DNA of 64,000 nucleotides from Liquorilactobacillus mali (GTDB taxonomy: Bacteria > Bacillota > Bacilli > Lactobacillales > Lactobacillaceae): positions 1 to 64,000 of the forward strand of contig NZ_JQAR01000001.1 of the NCBI RefSeq assembly GCF_001437155.1, read 5' to 3'. The notes beneath the pieces are model-generated. The model saw nothing but the letters and a program-made list of their open reading frames with translations, did not search any database and was not told the DNA's origin. A program made the position numbers and the translations under genes. Of this stretch, positions 17,588-25,163 are shown piece by piece. The first letter of the stretch is position 1. The number at the start of each line of letters is the position of its first letter.

Positions 17588-18235
17588 ATGCGTTTAAGAA
17601 ATAAACCATGGGCAAAGCCGCTTATTGATAGCAACCCTGAGTTGATAGTAACTAAACCAGTAGAATATCGTGGTAAATGGGAAACAAGATTTGAGAAGAA
17701 AGCCCCACTGTTTATCGAGATTGGAATGGGTAAGGGTGGCTTTATAATGGAATTAGCGAGCAGGCACCCTGAAAACAACTATATTGGAATTGAGATCCAG
17801 ACAACCGTTGCTGCGATTGTTCTGCGAAAACAGATAGAGGCGAAGTTGCCAAATTTACAATTAGTCTGTGCTAACGGTAGTGGTCTGAGCGAATATTTTG
17901 AAGAAAATGAAGTAGACGGAATTTATTTGAATTTTTCTGATCCATGGCCTAAAACAAGGCAAGAGAAAAGAAGATTGACTTATAAGTCATTTTTAAAGCA
18001 ATATCAGTATGTATTGAATGATAAGGGAAGTTTAGAATTCAAGACTGATAATCGAGGCTTGTTTGAATATTCTTTAGTCAGTCTGAATAATTACGGAATG
18101 AAATTCAATCAAATCTTTTTAGATTTGCACAAAGATGAAGAGGCAATGATCGATAACGTTATGACTGAGTATGAAGATAAATTCAGTAAAAAAGGACAAC
18201 CAATCTATAAGATTTCTGCTAGCTTCAAAAATTAA
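17588..18235 (+). CDS. trmB: tRNA (guanosine(46)-N7)-methyltransferase
   Basis: TrmB methylates G46 in the variable loop of tRNAs using SAM. The 215 residues show the family start [12 protein letters not shown], the SAM-binding [11 protein letters not shown], and the catalytic-region motif [18 protein letters not shown], all characteristic. GAAAGGAATG precedes the ATG. Length is normal. Confidence 0.96.
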   Translation: MRLRNKPWAKPLIDSNPELIVTKPVEYRGKWETRFEKKAPLFIEIGMGKGGFIMELASRHPENNYIGIEIQTTVAAIVLRKQIEAKLPNLQLVCANGSGLSEYFEENEVDGIYLNFSDPWPKTRQEKRRLTYKSFLKQYQYVLNDKGSLEFKTDNRGLFEYSLVSLNNYGMKFNQIFLDLHKDEEAMIDNVMTEYEDKFSKKGQPIYKISASFKN

Positions 18236-18275
18236 CAAAAATCTTTTGGTTGTCCTAAAATAAAGGAGATACAGA

Positions 18276-18608
18276 TTATAGATCAATTCTTTTCAGATTG
18301 AGGATGCTGCCAGTTTTGGCATCAGCTTGAAATTCATAGCGAACAATCTGATTATCTTCGAATCGTGAAATCCCACCCTGATAGATATCTGTCGTCAAGG
18401 CGAATTTTCGAATTTTTATGGGGTTAACAGATATCCAAGAATCTTGAACAGGCGTTTCATTTTGAAACGAGTTTTTGATATTGTTTAAAATCTGTTGGGG
18501 AGTGAGTTGTTCATTCTTTTTAAGAATGTTGCTGGCCTGTATGCCACCAACAAAACCAGTTAGCACACCAAACATCAACGGTAGAAACTTATTAAAAGTA
18601 TTTGTCAT
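18276..18608 (-). CDS. Small predicted secreted or membrane-anchored protein
   Basis: The 110-residue protein starts MTNTFNKFLP and has one N-terminal hydrophobic segment (LMFGVLTGFVGGIQA), then a soluble domain ending VRYEFQADAKTGSILNL, which resembles a PepSY-like unit. Proteins of this type are annotated as small secreted proteins of unknown role near trmB/ytpP in lactobacilli. The frame opens at 18626, but ATG 18608 has AAGGAG eight bases upstream. Confidence 0.7.
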   Translation of the reverse strand: MTNTFNKFLPLMFGVLTGFVGGIQASNILKKNEQLTPQQILNNIKNSFQNETPVQDSWISVNPIKIRKFALTTDIYQGGISRFEDNQIVRYEFQADAKTGSILNLKRIDL

Positions 18609-18776
18609 AGCTAAACTCCTTACCAAATTTCTTATGATAAGTAATTATAGCACCAATAAGAATATTTAAACCACTAATTGCTTAACAAAATTAAAACAAA
18701 TCGCTTTTTTTTGAGAATAAATAGTCTATAATGATGTTATCTAAAGAATATTAAGGTAATTGAGGAGGAATGAAAA

Positions 18777-19097
18777 ATGGAACAATTTGGAAAAATGAAT
18801 TTGGAAACATTAACGAACAAGCTTAAAAAGGGTTCTTATGTCCTATTTTTTTCTGCTGACTGGTGTTCAGACTGCAATTTTATTAAGCCGGCTCTTCCTA
18901 CGATTGAAGCAGAGTATCCAGATTACAAATTTATTCACATTGATCGCGATGAAAACATTGATCTTTGCCAGGAAATGATGGTTATGGGAATTCCTAGCTT
19001 TATCGTTTATAAAAACGGTGAAGAGATCGCAAGATTTGTTAATAAAGATCGTAAAACAAAAGAAGAAGTTGAAACATTTTTGAATGAAGTCGCATAA
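18777..19097 (+). CDS. ytpP: Thioredoxin family protein (YtpP-like)
   Basis: The 106-residue thioredoxin-fold protein has the active-site motif WCSDC in FFSADWCSDCNFIKPALP and the cis-proline loop MGIPSFIVYKNG. It is likely a disulfide reductase or bacillithiol-related oxidoreductase of the cytoplasm; the CSDC pair differs from the CGPC of housekeeping thioredoxin. TATAAT at 18727-18732 is a plausible -10. ytpP-ytpR-sftA is the same order as in Bacillus. Confidence 0.9.
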   Translation: MEQFGKMNLETLTNKLKKGSYVLFFSADWCSDCNFIKPALPTIEAEYPDYKFIHIDRDENIDLCQEMMVMGIPSFIVYKNGEEIARFVNKDRKTKEEVETFLNEVA

Positions 19098-19159
19098 TTT
19101 TAAATGATAATGGGACTGTGTACATACGCAGTTCTTTTTTTGTGTAAAGGAGAAAAAGT

Positions 19160-19771
19160 ATGTTAATCGCAAGCTATAATAAGGCACAAATTGGGGACAT
19201 CCTTATAGTAATGCTTCATGAGGATGCACCTAGTCAGACAGTAGAAAAAAAAGATTCAATCGTTGAAATAAGCGATTCAAGTAATGGTACTAAATTAGGC
19301 TATAATTTTTTTGGAGTGGGAGAAAGGCTTGGGCTTACTGAGGCTGGTCAAGTCAAACTTAGTAATGAACAGGTAAATTTGTTGAATGAAATGCTCCAAA
19401 AGGCTGGATTTGAAGCTATTCTTGAGATTGATGAAACACCAAAGTTTGTAGTTGGACTAGTTGAAGAAATGACCGAACATCCAGACTCAGACCATTTGCA
19501 TATCACGAAAACCAATATTGGCAGTGAAATTCTGCAAATTGTTTGCGGTGCACCTAATATTGCACAGAATCAGTTAGTGGTAGTTGCACGAGTTGGGGCC
19601 ATGATGCCAAATGGCGAAGTAATCTGGCCTGGCAAGCTTCGCGGTGTTGAGAGTGATGGAATGATTTGTTCAGCCCGTGAATTACACTTACCAAATGCAC
19701 CAAAAAAACGAGGGATTCTCGTTCTCCCAGCAGGTAAATTCCATCAAGGACAACCATTCTCAATTGATTAA
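19160..19771 (+). CDS. ytpR: tRNA-binding domain protein YtpR
   Basis: The 203-residue protein ends in an OB-fold tRNA-binding domain like that at the N-terminus of PheT. The VGLVEEMTEHPDSDHLH segment and VCGAPNIAQNQLVVVARVG are diagnostic. A short N-terminal domain of unknown function occupies residues 1-90. The role is unknown; free-standing members are thought to bind tRNA or help translation. AAAGGAG precedes the ATG. Confidence 0.92.
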   Translation: MLIASYNKAQIGDILIVMLHEDAPSQTVEKKDSIVEISDSSNGTKLGYNFFGVGERLGLTEAGQVKLSNEQVNLLNEMLQKAGFEAILEIDETPKFVVGLVEEMTEHPDSDHLHITKTNIGSEILQIVCGAPNIAQNQLVVVARVGAMMPNGEVIWPGKLRGVESDGMICSARELHLPNAPKKRGILVLPAGKFHQGQPFSID

Positions 19772-19924
19772 ATTTTTGCTGATTGAAATAAATGTATGGT
19801 AATATGCTTTCATGGGTATATTGACATTTTTAAGATTAGATATAGTAATAGTTGTCTTTAGCTCATGCGAACTGAAGACAACTTTTTTTAGAATAAAGTA
19901 TTGTAAAAGTAAGGAAGAATAACA

Positions 19925-22147
19925 ATGCAACATTATGATGGGCCAGCCTTTTATAGAAAACAAAATAAAAAAGTGAAGCCAAAAGTGAATGAAGAGCTGC
20001 CAAAAAGTGCTGATAAGATAAATAATAAAAAAAGCCAAGTCTTTCATCCTTCGTATGTCCCACCTTCTTTTGTCAGCTGGCAGTATCCTGCCAAAAAAAG
20101 AAAGCAAAAATATCAAAATCTATTTGAGCGACTTCAAAAAAAGGTAAATGACTATCTGCTTTTTGACGAGAGTGAGCCTGTTGAGAAAAGTAAAATAAAG
20201 ATTATCGCAGAGAATGAACTTGATACACTGAATCAGAAAAGTGCAACAATCAAAACGCATGTAACAAAAGAGGCGCCAGCACTTGAAAGTAAACCGACGA
20301 CTGTTGATAATTTCGACAATGATGAGAAGGACCATGTAGATAGTGCCACGGATAATGTCTTAAATAGACAGTATTTGTCTGAAAATAAGTCAGTTCAAGA
20401 AAAACCAGTCCAAGAAAAACCAGTTCAAGAAAAGTCTGAAGAAGCTATCAAAGATAATGGAGAACTGGACATAGTTAAAAGCACACCTGTCTCTGAAAAA
20501 AATGAGATGAACAAAACTGCGAGTGATGAAATAAAAGCAAAGCAAATTAATTTAAATGATAGAAATAAATCACAGGAAATTAGTGACAAACAGGATACAG
20601 GTGCAGAAACAACAGAAAAGGTCGACATGATTGATAATGTACCTGCGGGCATTCAGAAAGATGATACAGAAAAATCCATAGTAAATGTTAAAGAAAAACT
20701 GGAAGAAGCTACATCTGTCAGCGGATATGAATTTCCGGACATGAATTTACTTCCAAAGCCAGTTCAAGTAAACGATGATGTCCAAGATGAGTGGGTACTG
20801 GAACAAATCGATACTCTCAATGAGACACTGGAGGCATTTCATGTTGATGCGACGGTCAAAGATTGGACCATTGGGCCTGCTGTTACACAATTTGAATTAA
20901 CGCTTGGAAGAGGTGTTAAAGTCAATAAGATTACTAACTTGATTGATGATCTAAAATTAGCATTGGCAGCTAAGGATATTCGAATTGAGGCACCAATTCC
21001 TGGACGAAGCAGTGTGGGGATTGAAATTCCAAATTTAAAGCCAAGACCGGTGATGTTGTCCGAAGTTTTAAATTCTACTGCTTTTGCAAGTAAAAGCTCA
21101 CCGCTGACGGTGGCACTAGGAGTTAATCTGTCTGGAGAATCTATTGTGACTGATTTAAGAAAGATGCCCCACGGATTAATAGCAGGTGCGACTGGTTCTG
21201 GAAAATCGGTTTTCATAAATAGTATCTTGATTTCTTTACTGTATAAGGCTACACCGCGGCAAGTCAAGCTATTATTAATTGACCCTAAAGCTGTTGAAAT
21301 GGCACCCTACCACGATATTCCGCATCTCTTGGCACCAGTCATTTCTGATCCAGTTGCCGCGTCAGCAGCACTAAAATGGGTAGTTGAAGAAATGGAAGAA
21401 AGATATCAAAAACTGGCCGCTGCAGGTGTCAGAAATATTGAAGGATTCAATAAAAAAGTGATTGATCATGAAGATTATGGGCTGCAAATGCCATACATTG
21501 TGATAATTATTGATGAACTGGCTGATTTGATGATGATAGCTTCATCAGAAGTGCAAGACTATATTGCCAGAATTACACAAAAAGCCCGAGCAGCAGGAAT
21601 TCATCTACTAATTGCAACTCAACGTCCAAGTGTTGATGTGATAACTGGAACAATCAAAAATAATATTCCAACAAGGGTAGCCTTTATGGTTTCCAGCCAA
21701 ATTGATTCAAGAACTATCATTGATACAGCTGGAGCAGAACGACTTCTTGGAAGAGGGGATATGTTATACCTTGGCAATGGGGCAAGTCAGCCTATGAGAC
21801 TACAAGGAACTTATGTTCAAAATGAGGTCGAGAGTATCACGGATTTTGTGCGTACTCAAGGACAGCCTCAGTACGCTTTTGATCCGGATGGTTTAAAAAA
21901 ACAAAACGTTCAAAATAAACAAGAAGATGAAATCTTGCCTGAAGTTCTGGACTGCCTTGTAAATGAAGATAGTATTTCCACATCGAAGTTGCAACGAATA
22001 TTCGCAATTGGTTATAATAGAGCTGCCAATATTATTGATACATTGGAGGAGCGAAGATACATCTCTCCAGCGAGAGGATCTAAACCAAGAGACGTCTATC
22101 TTACACAGGAAGGATTAGACAAGCTCAGGGAAAATAATGATTATTGA
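19925..22147 (+). CDS. sftA: Soluble DNA translocase SftA (FtsK/SpoIIIE family)
   Basis: This 740-residue DNA pump has no N-terminal membrane helices, unlike FtsK, and follows ytpR as sftA (ytpS) does in Bacillus. A long charged, low-complexity linker covers roughly residues 20-270, including three copies of the PVQEK unit. Walker A GATGSGKS is at 421-428, Walker B VIIIDELADL near 525, and a winged-helix gamma domain that reads chromosome polarity is at the C-terminus (SKLQRIFAIGYNRAANIIDTL). It clears chromosomal DNA from the closing septum. SftA is the best name because of neighbours and absent membrane segments. Confidence 0.92.
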   Translation: MQHYDGPAFYRKQNKKVKPKVNEELPKSADKINNKKSQVFHPSYVPPSFVSWQYPAKKRKQKYQNLFERLQKKVNDYLLFDESEPVEKSKIKIIAENELDTLNQKSATIKTHVTKEAPALESKPTTVDNFDNDEKDHVDSATDNVLNRQYLSENKSVQEKPVQEKPVQEKSEEAIKDNGELDIVKSTPVSEKNEMNKTASDEIKAKQINLNDRNKSQEISDKQDTGAETTEKVDMIDNVPAGIQKDDTEKSIVNVKEKLEEATSVSGYEFPDMNLLPKPVQVNDDVQDEWVLEQIDTLNETLEAFHVDATVKDWTIGPAVTQFELTLGRGVKVNKITNLIDDLKLALAAKDIRIEAPIPGRSSVGIEIPNLKPRPVMLSEVLNSTAFASKSSPLTVALGVNLSGESIVTDLRKMPHGLIAGATGSGKSVFINSILISLLYKATPRQVKLLLIDPKAVEMAPYHDIPHLLAPVISDPVAASAALKWVVEEMEERYQKLAAAGVRNIEGFNKKVIDHEDYGLQMPYIVIIIDELADLMMIASSEVQDYIARITQKARAAGIHLLIATQRPSVDVITGTIKNNIPTRVAFMVSSQIDSRTIIDTAGAERLLGRGDMLYLGNGASQPMRLQGTYVQNEVESITDFVRTQGQPQYAFDPDGLKKQNVQNKQEDEILPEVLDCLVNEDSISTSKLQRIFAIGYNRAANIIDTLEERRYISPARGSKPRDVYLTQEGLDKLRENNDY
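20390..20434 (+). repeat. Three tandem 15-bp repeats inside sftA
   Basis: CCAGTTCAAGAAAAA-like units occur in direct succession at 20390-20404, 20405-20419 and 20420-20434 with one to two differences each. They encode the PVQEK repeats of the SftA linker and keep the frame, so copy number can vary without breaking the protein. Confidence 0.9.
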
Positions 22148-22221
22148 AAAGAAATCACGCCTGTTTTGTGGTAAACTAAAGCGGTGGTTTTATTTAATTA
22201 AAGAAAAGAGAGGACAATAAT

Positions 22222-23553
22222 ATGGATACAGAAACCACCTATTATTTTGTAGGGATCAAGGGAACGGGCATGAGTTCATTAGCCTTACTTTTACATGATA
22301 AAGGATTAAAAGTTATTGGTTCTGATATTGAAAAATATACTTTTACACAACGAGGACTAGAATTAGCGGGAATAAAAATATTGCCCTTTGATGAAAAAAA
22401 TATTCGAAAAGGTTTGACAATTATTCAAGGTAATGCTTTTGGTGATGATCATCCTGAAATAAAAAAGGCCAAGGAAATTGGTATTGAAGTTATTACATAT
22501 CCTGATTTTTTGGAGAAAATCGTAGAAAATACAACAAGTATCGGAATTGCAGGGGCACACGGAAAGACAAGTACTACAGGATTATTAGCACATGTCTTGG
22601 GTGGAGTTGCACCAACTAGTTATTTAATTGGTGATGGTTCCGGCAAGGGTGTGCCTGATGCACGTTTCTTTGTTTTTGAAGCTGATGAATATCGTCGTCA
22701 TTTTGTTGCGTATCATCCCGATTATGTGGTTATGACCAACGTAGATTTTGATCATCCTGATTACTTCACAGGAATTGAAGATGTTTTTGATGCTTTTGAA
22801 ACTTTGGCTAAGCAGACCAAAAAAGGAATCTTTGCTTGGGGAGAAGACAAATATTTAAGGAATCTAAAGGCAGATGTTCCAGTTCATTACTATGGAACTT
22901 CTGCAGATAATGAGTTCAGAGCAACGAATATCAAGCGTGCAACAACAGGTTCGACTTTTGATGTTTATCATTACGATGAATATTTAGGTACTTACGAGAT
23001 TCCAATTTTTGGTGAACACAATGTGTTAAACAGTCTCGCTGTAATTGCAGTATCTTACTTTGAAAAGGTTTCACAAGACGAAGTTAAACGTGAGTTATTG
23101 ACTTATCAGGGCGTGAAAAGACGCTTCACTGAGAAGTTTGTTGCGGATATGACAATCATTGATGACTATGCTCATCATCCTTCAGAAATCAAGGCAACAA
23201 TTGATGCTGCGCGTCAAAAATATCCAAATAAGAAAATTATTGCAGTTTTTCAGCCACACACGTTCAGCAGGACAATTGCTTTGATGGACGATTTTGCAAC
23301 TAGTCTAAATCTTGCTGATAAAGTATACTTGACTGAAATTTTCAGTTCGATTCGTGAACATGGTGGAAATGTTTCAAGTACTGATCTAGGCAATAGGATT
23401 ACAAAGGGTGGAGAAGTGTTGAAGGTTGATAATATGTCTCCATTGCTTGATTTTCATGATGCTGTTGTTGTGTTTATGGGTGCTGGTGATATTCAAAAAT
23501 ATGAATATGCTTATGAAAAACTATTAAGTAGTTTAAGCCCCAAAAATAATTAA
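22222..23553 (+). CDS. murC: UDP-N-acetylmuramate--L-alanine ligase
   Basis: MurC adds L-alanine to UDP-MurNAc, the first peptide step of peptidoglycan synthesis. The 443-residue protein has the N-terminal UDP-binding loop GIKGTGMS (11-18), the ATP loop GAHGKTST (111-118), the EADEYRRHF segment and [10 protein letters not shown] in the C-terminal domain. AGAGAGGA precedes the ATG, and length is normal. It lies about 75 bases after sftA on the same strand, and is closed by repeat copy D. Confidence 0.97.
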   Translation: MDTETTYYFVGIKGTGMSSLALLLHDKGLKVIGSDIEKYTFTQRGLELAGIKILPFDEKNIRKGLTIIQGNAFGDDHPEIKKAKEIGIEVITYPDFLEKIVENTTSIGIAGAHGKTSTTGLLAHVLGGVAPTSYLIGDGSGKGVPDARFFVFEADEYRRHFVAYHPDYVVMTNVDFDHPDYFTGIEDVFDAFETLAKQTKKGIFAWGEDKYLRNLKADVPVHYYGTSADNEFRATNIKRATTGSTFDVYHYDEYLGTYEIPIFGEHNVLNSLAVIAVSYFEKVSQDEVKRELLTYQGVKRRFTEKFVADMTIIDDYAHHPSEIKATIDAARQKYPNKKIIAVFQPHTFSRTIALMDDFATSLNLADKVYLTEIFSSIREHGGNVSSTDLGNRITKGGEVLKVDNMSPLLDFHDAVVVFMGAGDIQKYEYAYEKLLSSLSPKNN

Positions 23554-23586
23554 ATTTGTAGAGAACTTTTTTATATAAACATTGCT

Positions 23587-23745
23587 GGGAGCTAAGTCAA
23601 AGGCTAACTTTTGACTTAGCTCCCTTATTTATTCCAAATAAATGGCCTCGTAAGTCAAGTTTCTTCGTTTGAACTTAAAGCACTCATATTACTATGTCTG
23701 TGTTCGAAATTTTGTCGTAGTAATCAAATTTTACTAATCTATATC
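23587..23745 (-). repeat. Dispersed intergenic repeat, copy D (long form, - orientation)
   Basis: The hairpin GGGAGCTAAGTCAAA (23587-23601)/TTTGACTTAGCTCCC (23610-23624) is perfect, with GGCTAACT between. The right flank read on the minus strand gives GATATAGATTAGTAAAATTT and then a TTTCG block, which parallels GCATAGGTCGGTAAAATTT and ATTACG in copy A, then GAATAAATAAGGGAG leading into the hairpin as in copy F. Read on the plus strand it also ends with CCCTTATTT and should terminate murC. Confidence 0.8.
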
Positions 23746-23776
23746 ATATTTCATTTTTATTTTCATATCAGATGGA

Positions 23777-23805
23777 TTGAGGCAATTCAAAGTATATGCT
23801 AGAAT
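23777..23805 (+). promoter_or_regulatory. Promoter of the hotdog/BI-1 gene pair
   Basis: TTGAGG (23777-23782), a 17-bp spacer and TAGAAT (23800-23805) with an extending TG at 23797-23798 make a good vegetative promoter, just beyond repeat copy D. Confidence 0.7.
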
Positions 23806-23837
23806 ACTGTTAAGACTATATGGAGGTGTCGATATTA

Positions 23838-24323
23838 ATGTCAGAAGATACTCATAGGCAGGGAAAAACGATTGATGATTTGAACGAAGGAGATTCGTTG
23901 ACGGTTAATGAGAGTGTTTCGGATCGAGATATTTTGTTGTATTTAGGGATGACTAATGACAATAATCCGCTGTACATTCAAGATGAATATGCAAGAAGTA
24001 TGGATTATAAGGCGGCAATAGTTCCACCAGTTTTATTGACAGGGATTATTACAAGGTCGGTATCAAAGTTACTTCCAGGTCCTGGAAGTCAGGTAGTCAA
24101 TTTGTCAGTCAATTTTATTTTGCCGGTGTATCATGAAGAAGATGTGACCTTTACTTTTGAGGTCATAAAGGTAGACGACATGAAAGAAGTAGTCACGCTG
24201 GCCGTGACAGGTGTTAATGATGATAATTGTCGAATTGTTGATGCAGTCGTGATGGTTAGACCACCTGCTAAGGTAGCGTTGCTAGGGAATGATGAGAATG
24301 AAAGTGCAGAGGTGAGTGTATAA
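23838..24323 (+). CDS. MaoC-like hotdog-fold protein
   Basis: The 161-residue protein resembles (R)-specific enoyl-CoA hydratase/MaoC domains. It starts with a GDSLTVNESVSDRDI segment. NPLYIQDEYARSMDYKAAIVPP is the hydratase-type motif (asparagine and aspartate in place of the usual D-x4-H pair), and VNLSVNFILPVYHEEDVTF is the second half of the hotdog. The usual catalytic histidine is not evident, so enzymatic activity is uncertain. The frame opens at 23820, inside the GGAGGTG ribosome-binding site that serves ATG 23838. Its stop overlaps the next ATG (TAATG). Confidence 0.75.
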   Translation: MSEDTHRQGKTIDDLNEGDSLTVNESVSDRDILLYLGMTNDNNPLYIQDEYARSMDYKAAIVPPVLLTGIITRSVSKLLPGPGSQVVNLSVNFILPVYHEEDVTFTFEVIKVDDMKEVVTLAVTGVNDDNCRIVDAVVMVRPPAKVALLGNDENESAEVSV

Positions 24324-25018
24324 TGGAGAATGGAAGAAAATTAGTAAGTAATACTGGTGTCAACGGGTTTCTAACAAAAATGTATGGGTTTATGGCTGGT
24401 GCAGTTGCAATTTCTGCATTGGTTGCATATCTAGTTTCGGATGTTTTCTACAATGAAGTTGCCACTTATATGGCTGAGCATCAGTTCATGATGTTTGTTT
24501 TGTTTGGCTTGCAGCTGTTGATTGCTGTAGGAATGTCCTTTAAGGCTGATAGGTCACCAGTTGCTTCAAGTTTCGGTCTTGTAGCTTTTGCTGTGATTCA
24601 GGGAGTCTTTTTTGGGCTCATAGTCTCTTTGTACGCTGCAAGTGATGTTACAATGGCTTTTGTAGGAGCTGCTGCAGTATTTGTTTCGATGGCTGTAATT
24701 GGAACGACGACTAAGAAAGATCTGTCAAGAATTGGAACACATGCATTAGCAGCCTTGATTGCTTTGGTTATTGTTTCAATTATTAACATCTTTTTACAGA
24801 GTACAATGATCACGTTTGTTTTCTCATTTGTTGGGGTGGTTATTTTTACTGCTTTAACTGCTTGGGATGCTCAAAAATTCAGAACATTGTATTTGCAAAC
24901 AAGGGGTCAGGTTTCTGGAACTAATTTGGCATTAATGGGTGCTTTGCAACTTTACTTAGACTTTGTTAACCTCTTTATTAGTCTCTTGAATATTTTTACA
25001 GGTTTTAATAACAAGTAA
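24323..25018 (+). CDS. Bax inhibitor-1/YccA family membrane protein
   Basis: A 231-residue integral membrane protein with seven hydrophobic segments. It has the family ending ALTAWDAQKFR...GALQLYLDFVNLFISLLNIF, where the aspartates belong to the pH-sensitive di-aspartate site. Members such as YetJ are calcium leak channels or act in membrane-protein quality control. The start overlaps the stop of the hotdog gene, indicating coupled translation. Confidence 0.93.
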   Translation: MENGRKLVSNTGVNGFLTKMYGFMAGAVAISALVAYLVSDVFYNEVATYMAEHQFMMFVLFGLQLLIAVGMSFKADRSPVASSFGLVAFAVIQGVFFGLIVSLYAASDVTMAFVGAAAVFVSMAVIGTTTKKDLSRIGTHALAALIALVIVSIINIFLQSTMITFVFSFVGVVIFTALTAWDAQKFRTLYLQTRGQVSGTNLALMGALQLYLDFVNLFISLLNIFTGFNNK

Positions 25019-25039
25019 GATAATATTGTATTAAAAAAA

Positions 25040-25076
25040 CTTCGCTGGGAGAAGAATCTTAGCGAAGCTTTTTTTT
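25040..25076 (+). terminator. Intrinsic terminator after the BI-1 gene
   Basis: CTTCGCT (25040-25046) pairs with AGCGAAG (25061-25067), followed by nine T residues. It separates this unit from polA. Confidence 0.92.
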
Positions 25077-25163
25077 GTAGAACGGAGTCGTCGATTTCTA
25101 TTAATGGCTACGATAGTTTGTTAAAATAAGAGATGACGATAATATATCAAAGGAGCTAATTGA

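Noticed and set aside
19760-20116. Minus-strand hydrophobic frame at the start of sftA
   Set aside because: The Phe/Leu/Ile-rich composition is what the complement of a lysine-rich coding stretch gives; it overlaps the sftA N-terminus.
20390-20434. Short tandem units considered as a CRISPR-like array
   Set aside because: The units are contiguous without spacers and encode an in-frame peptide repeat. No other array-like pattern was seen in the window.
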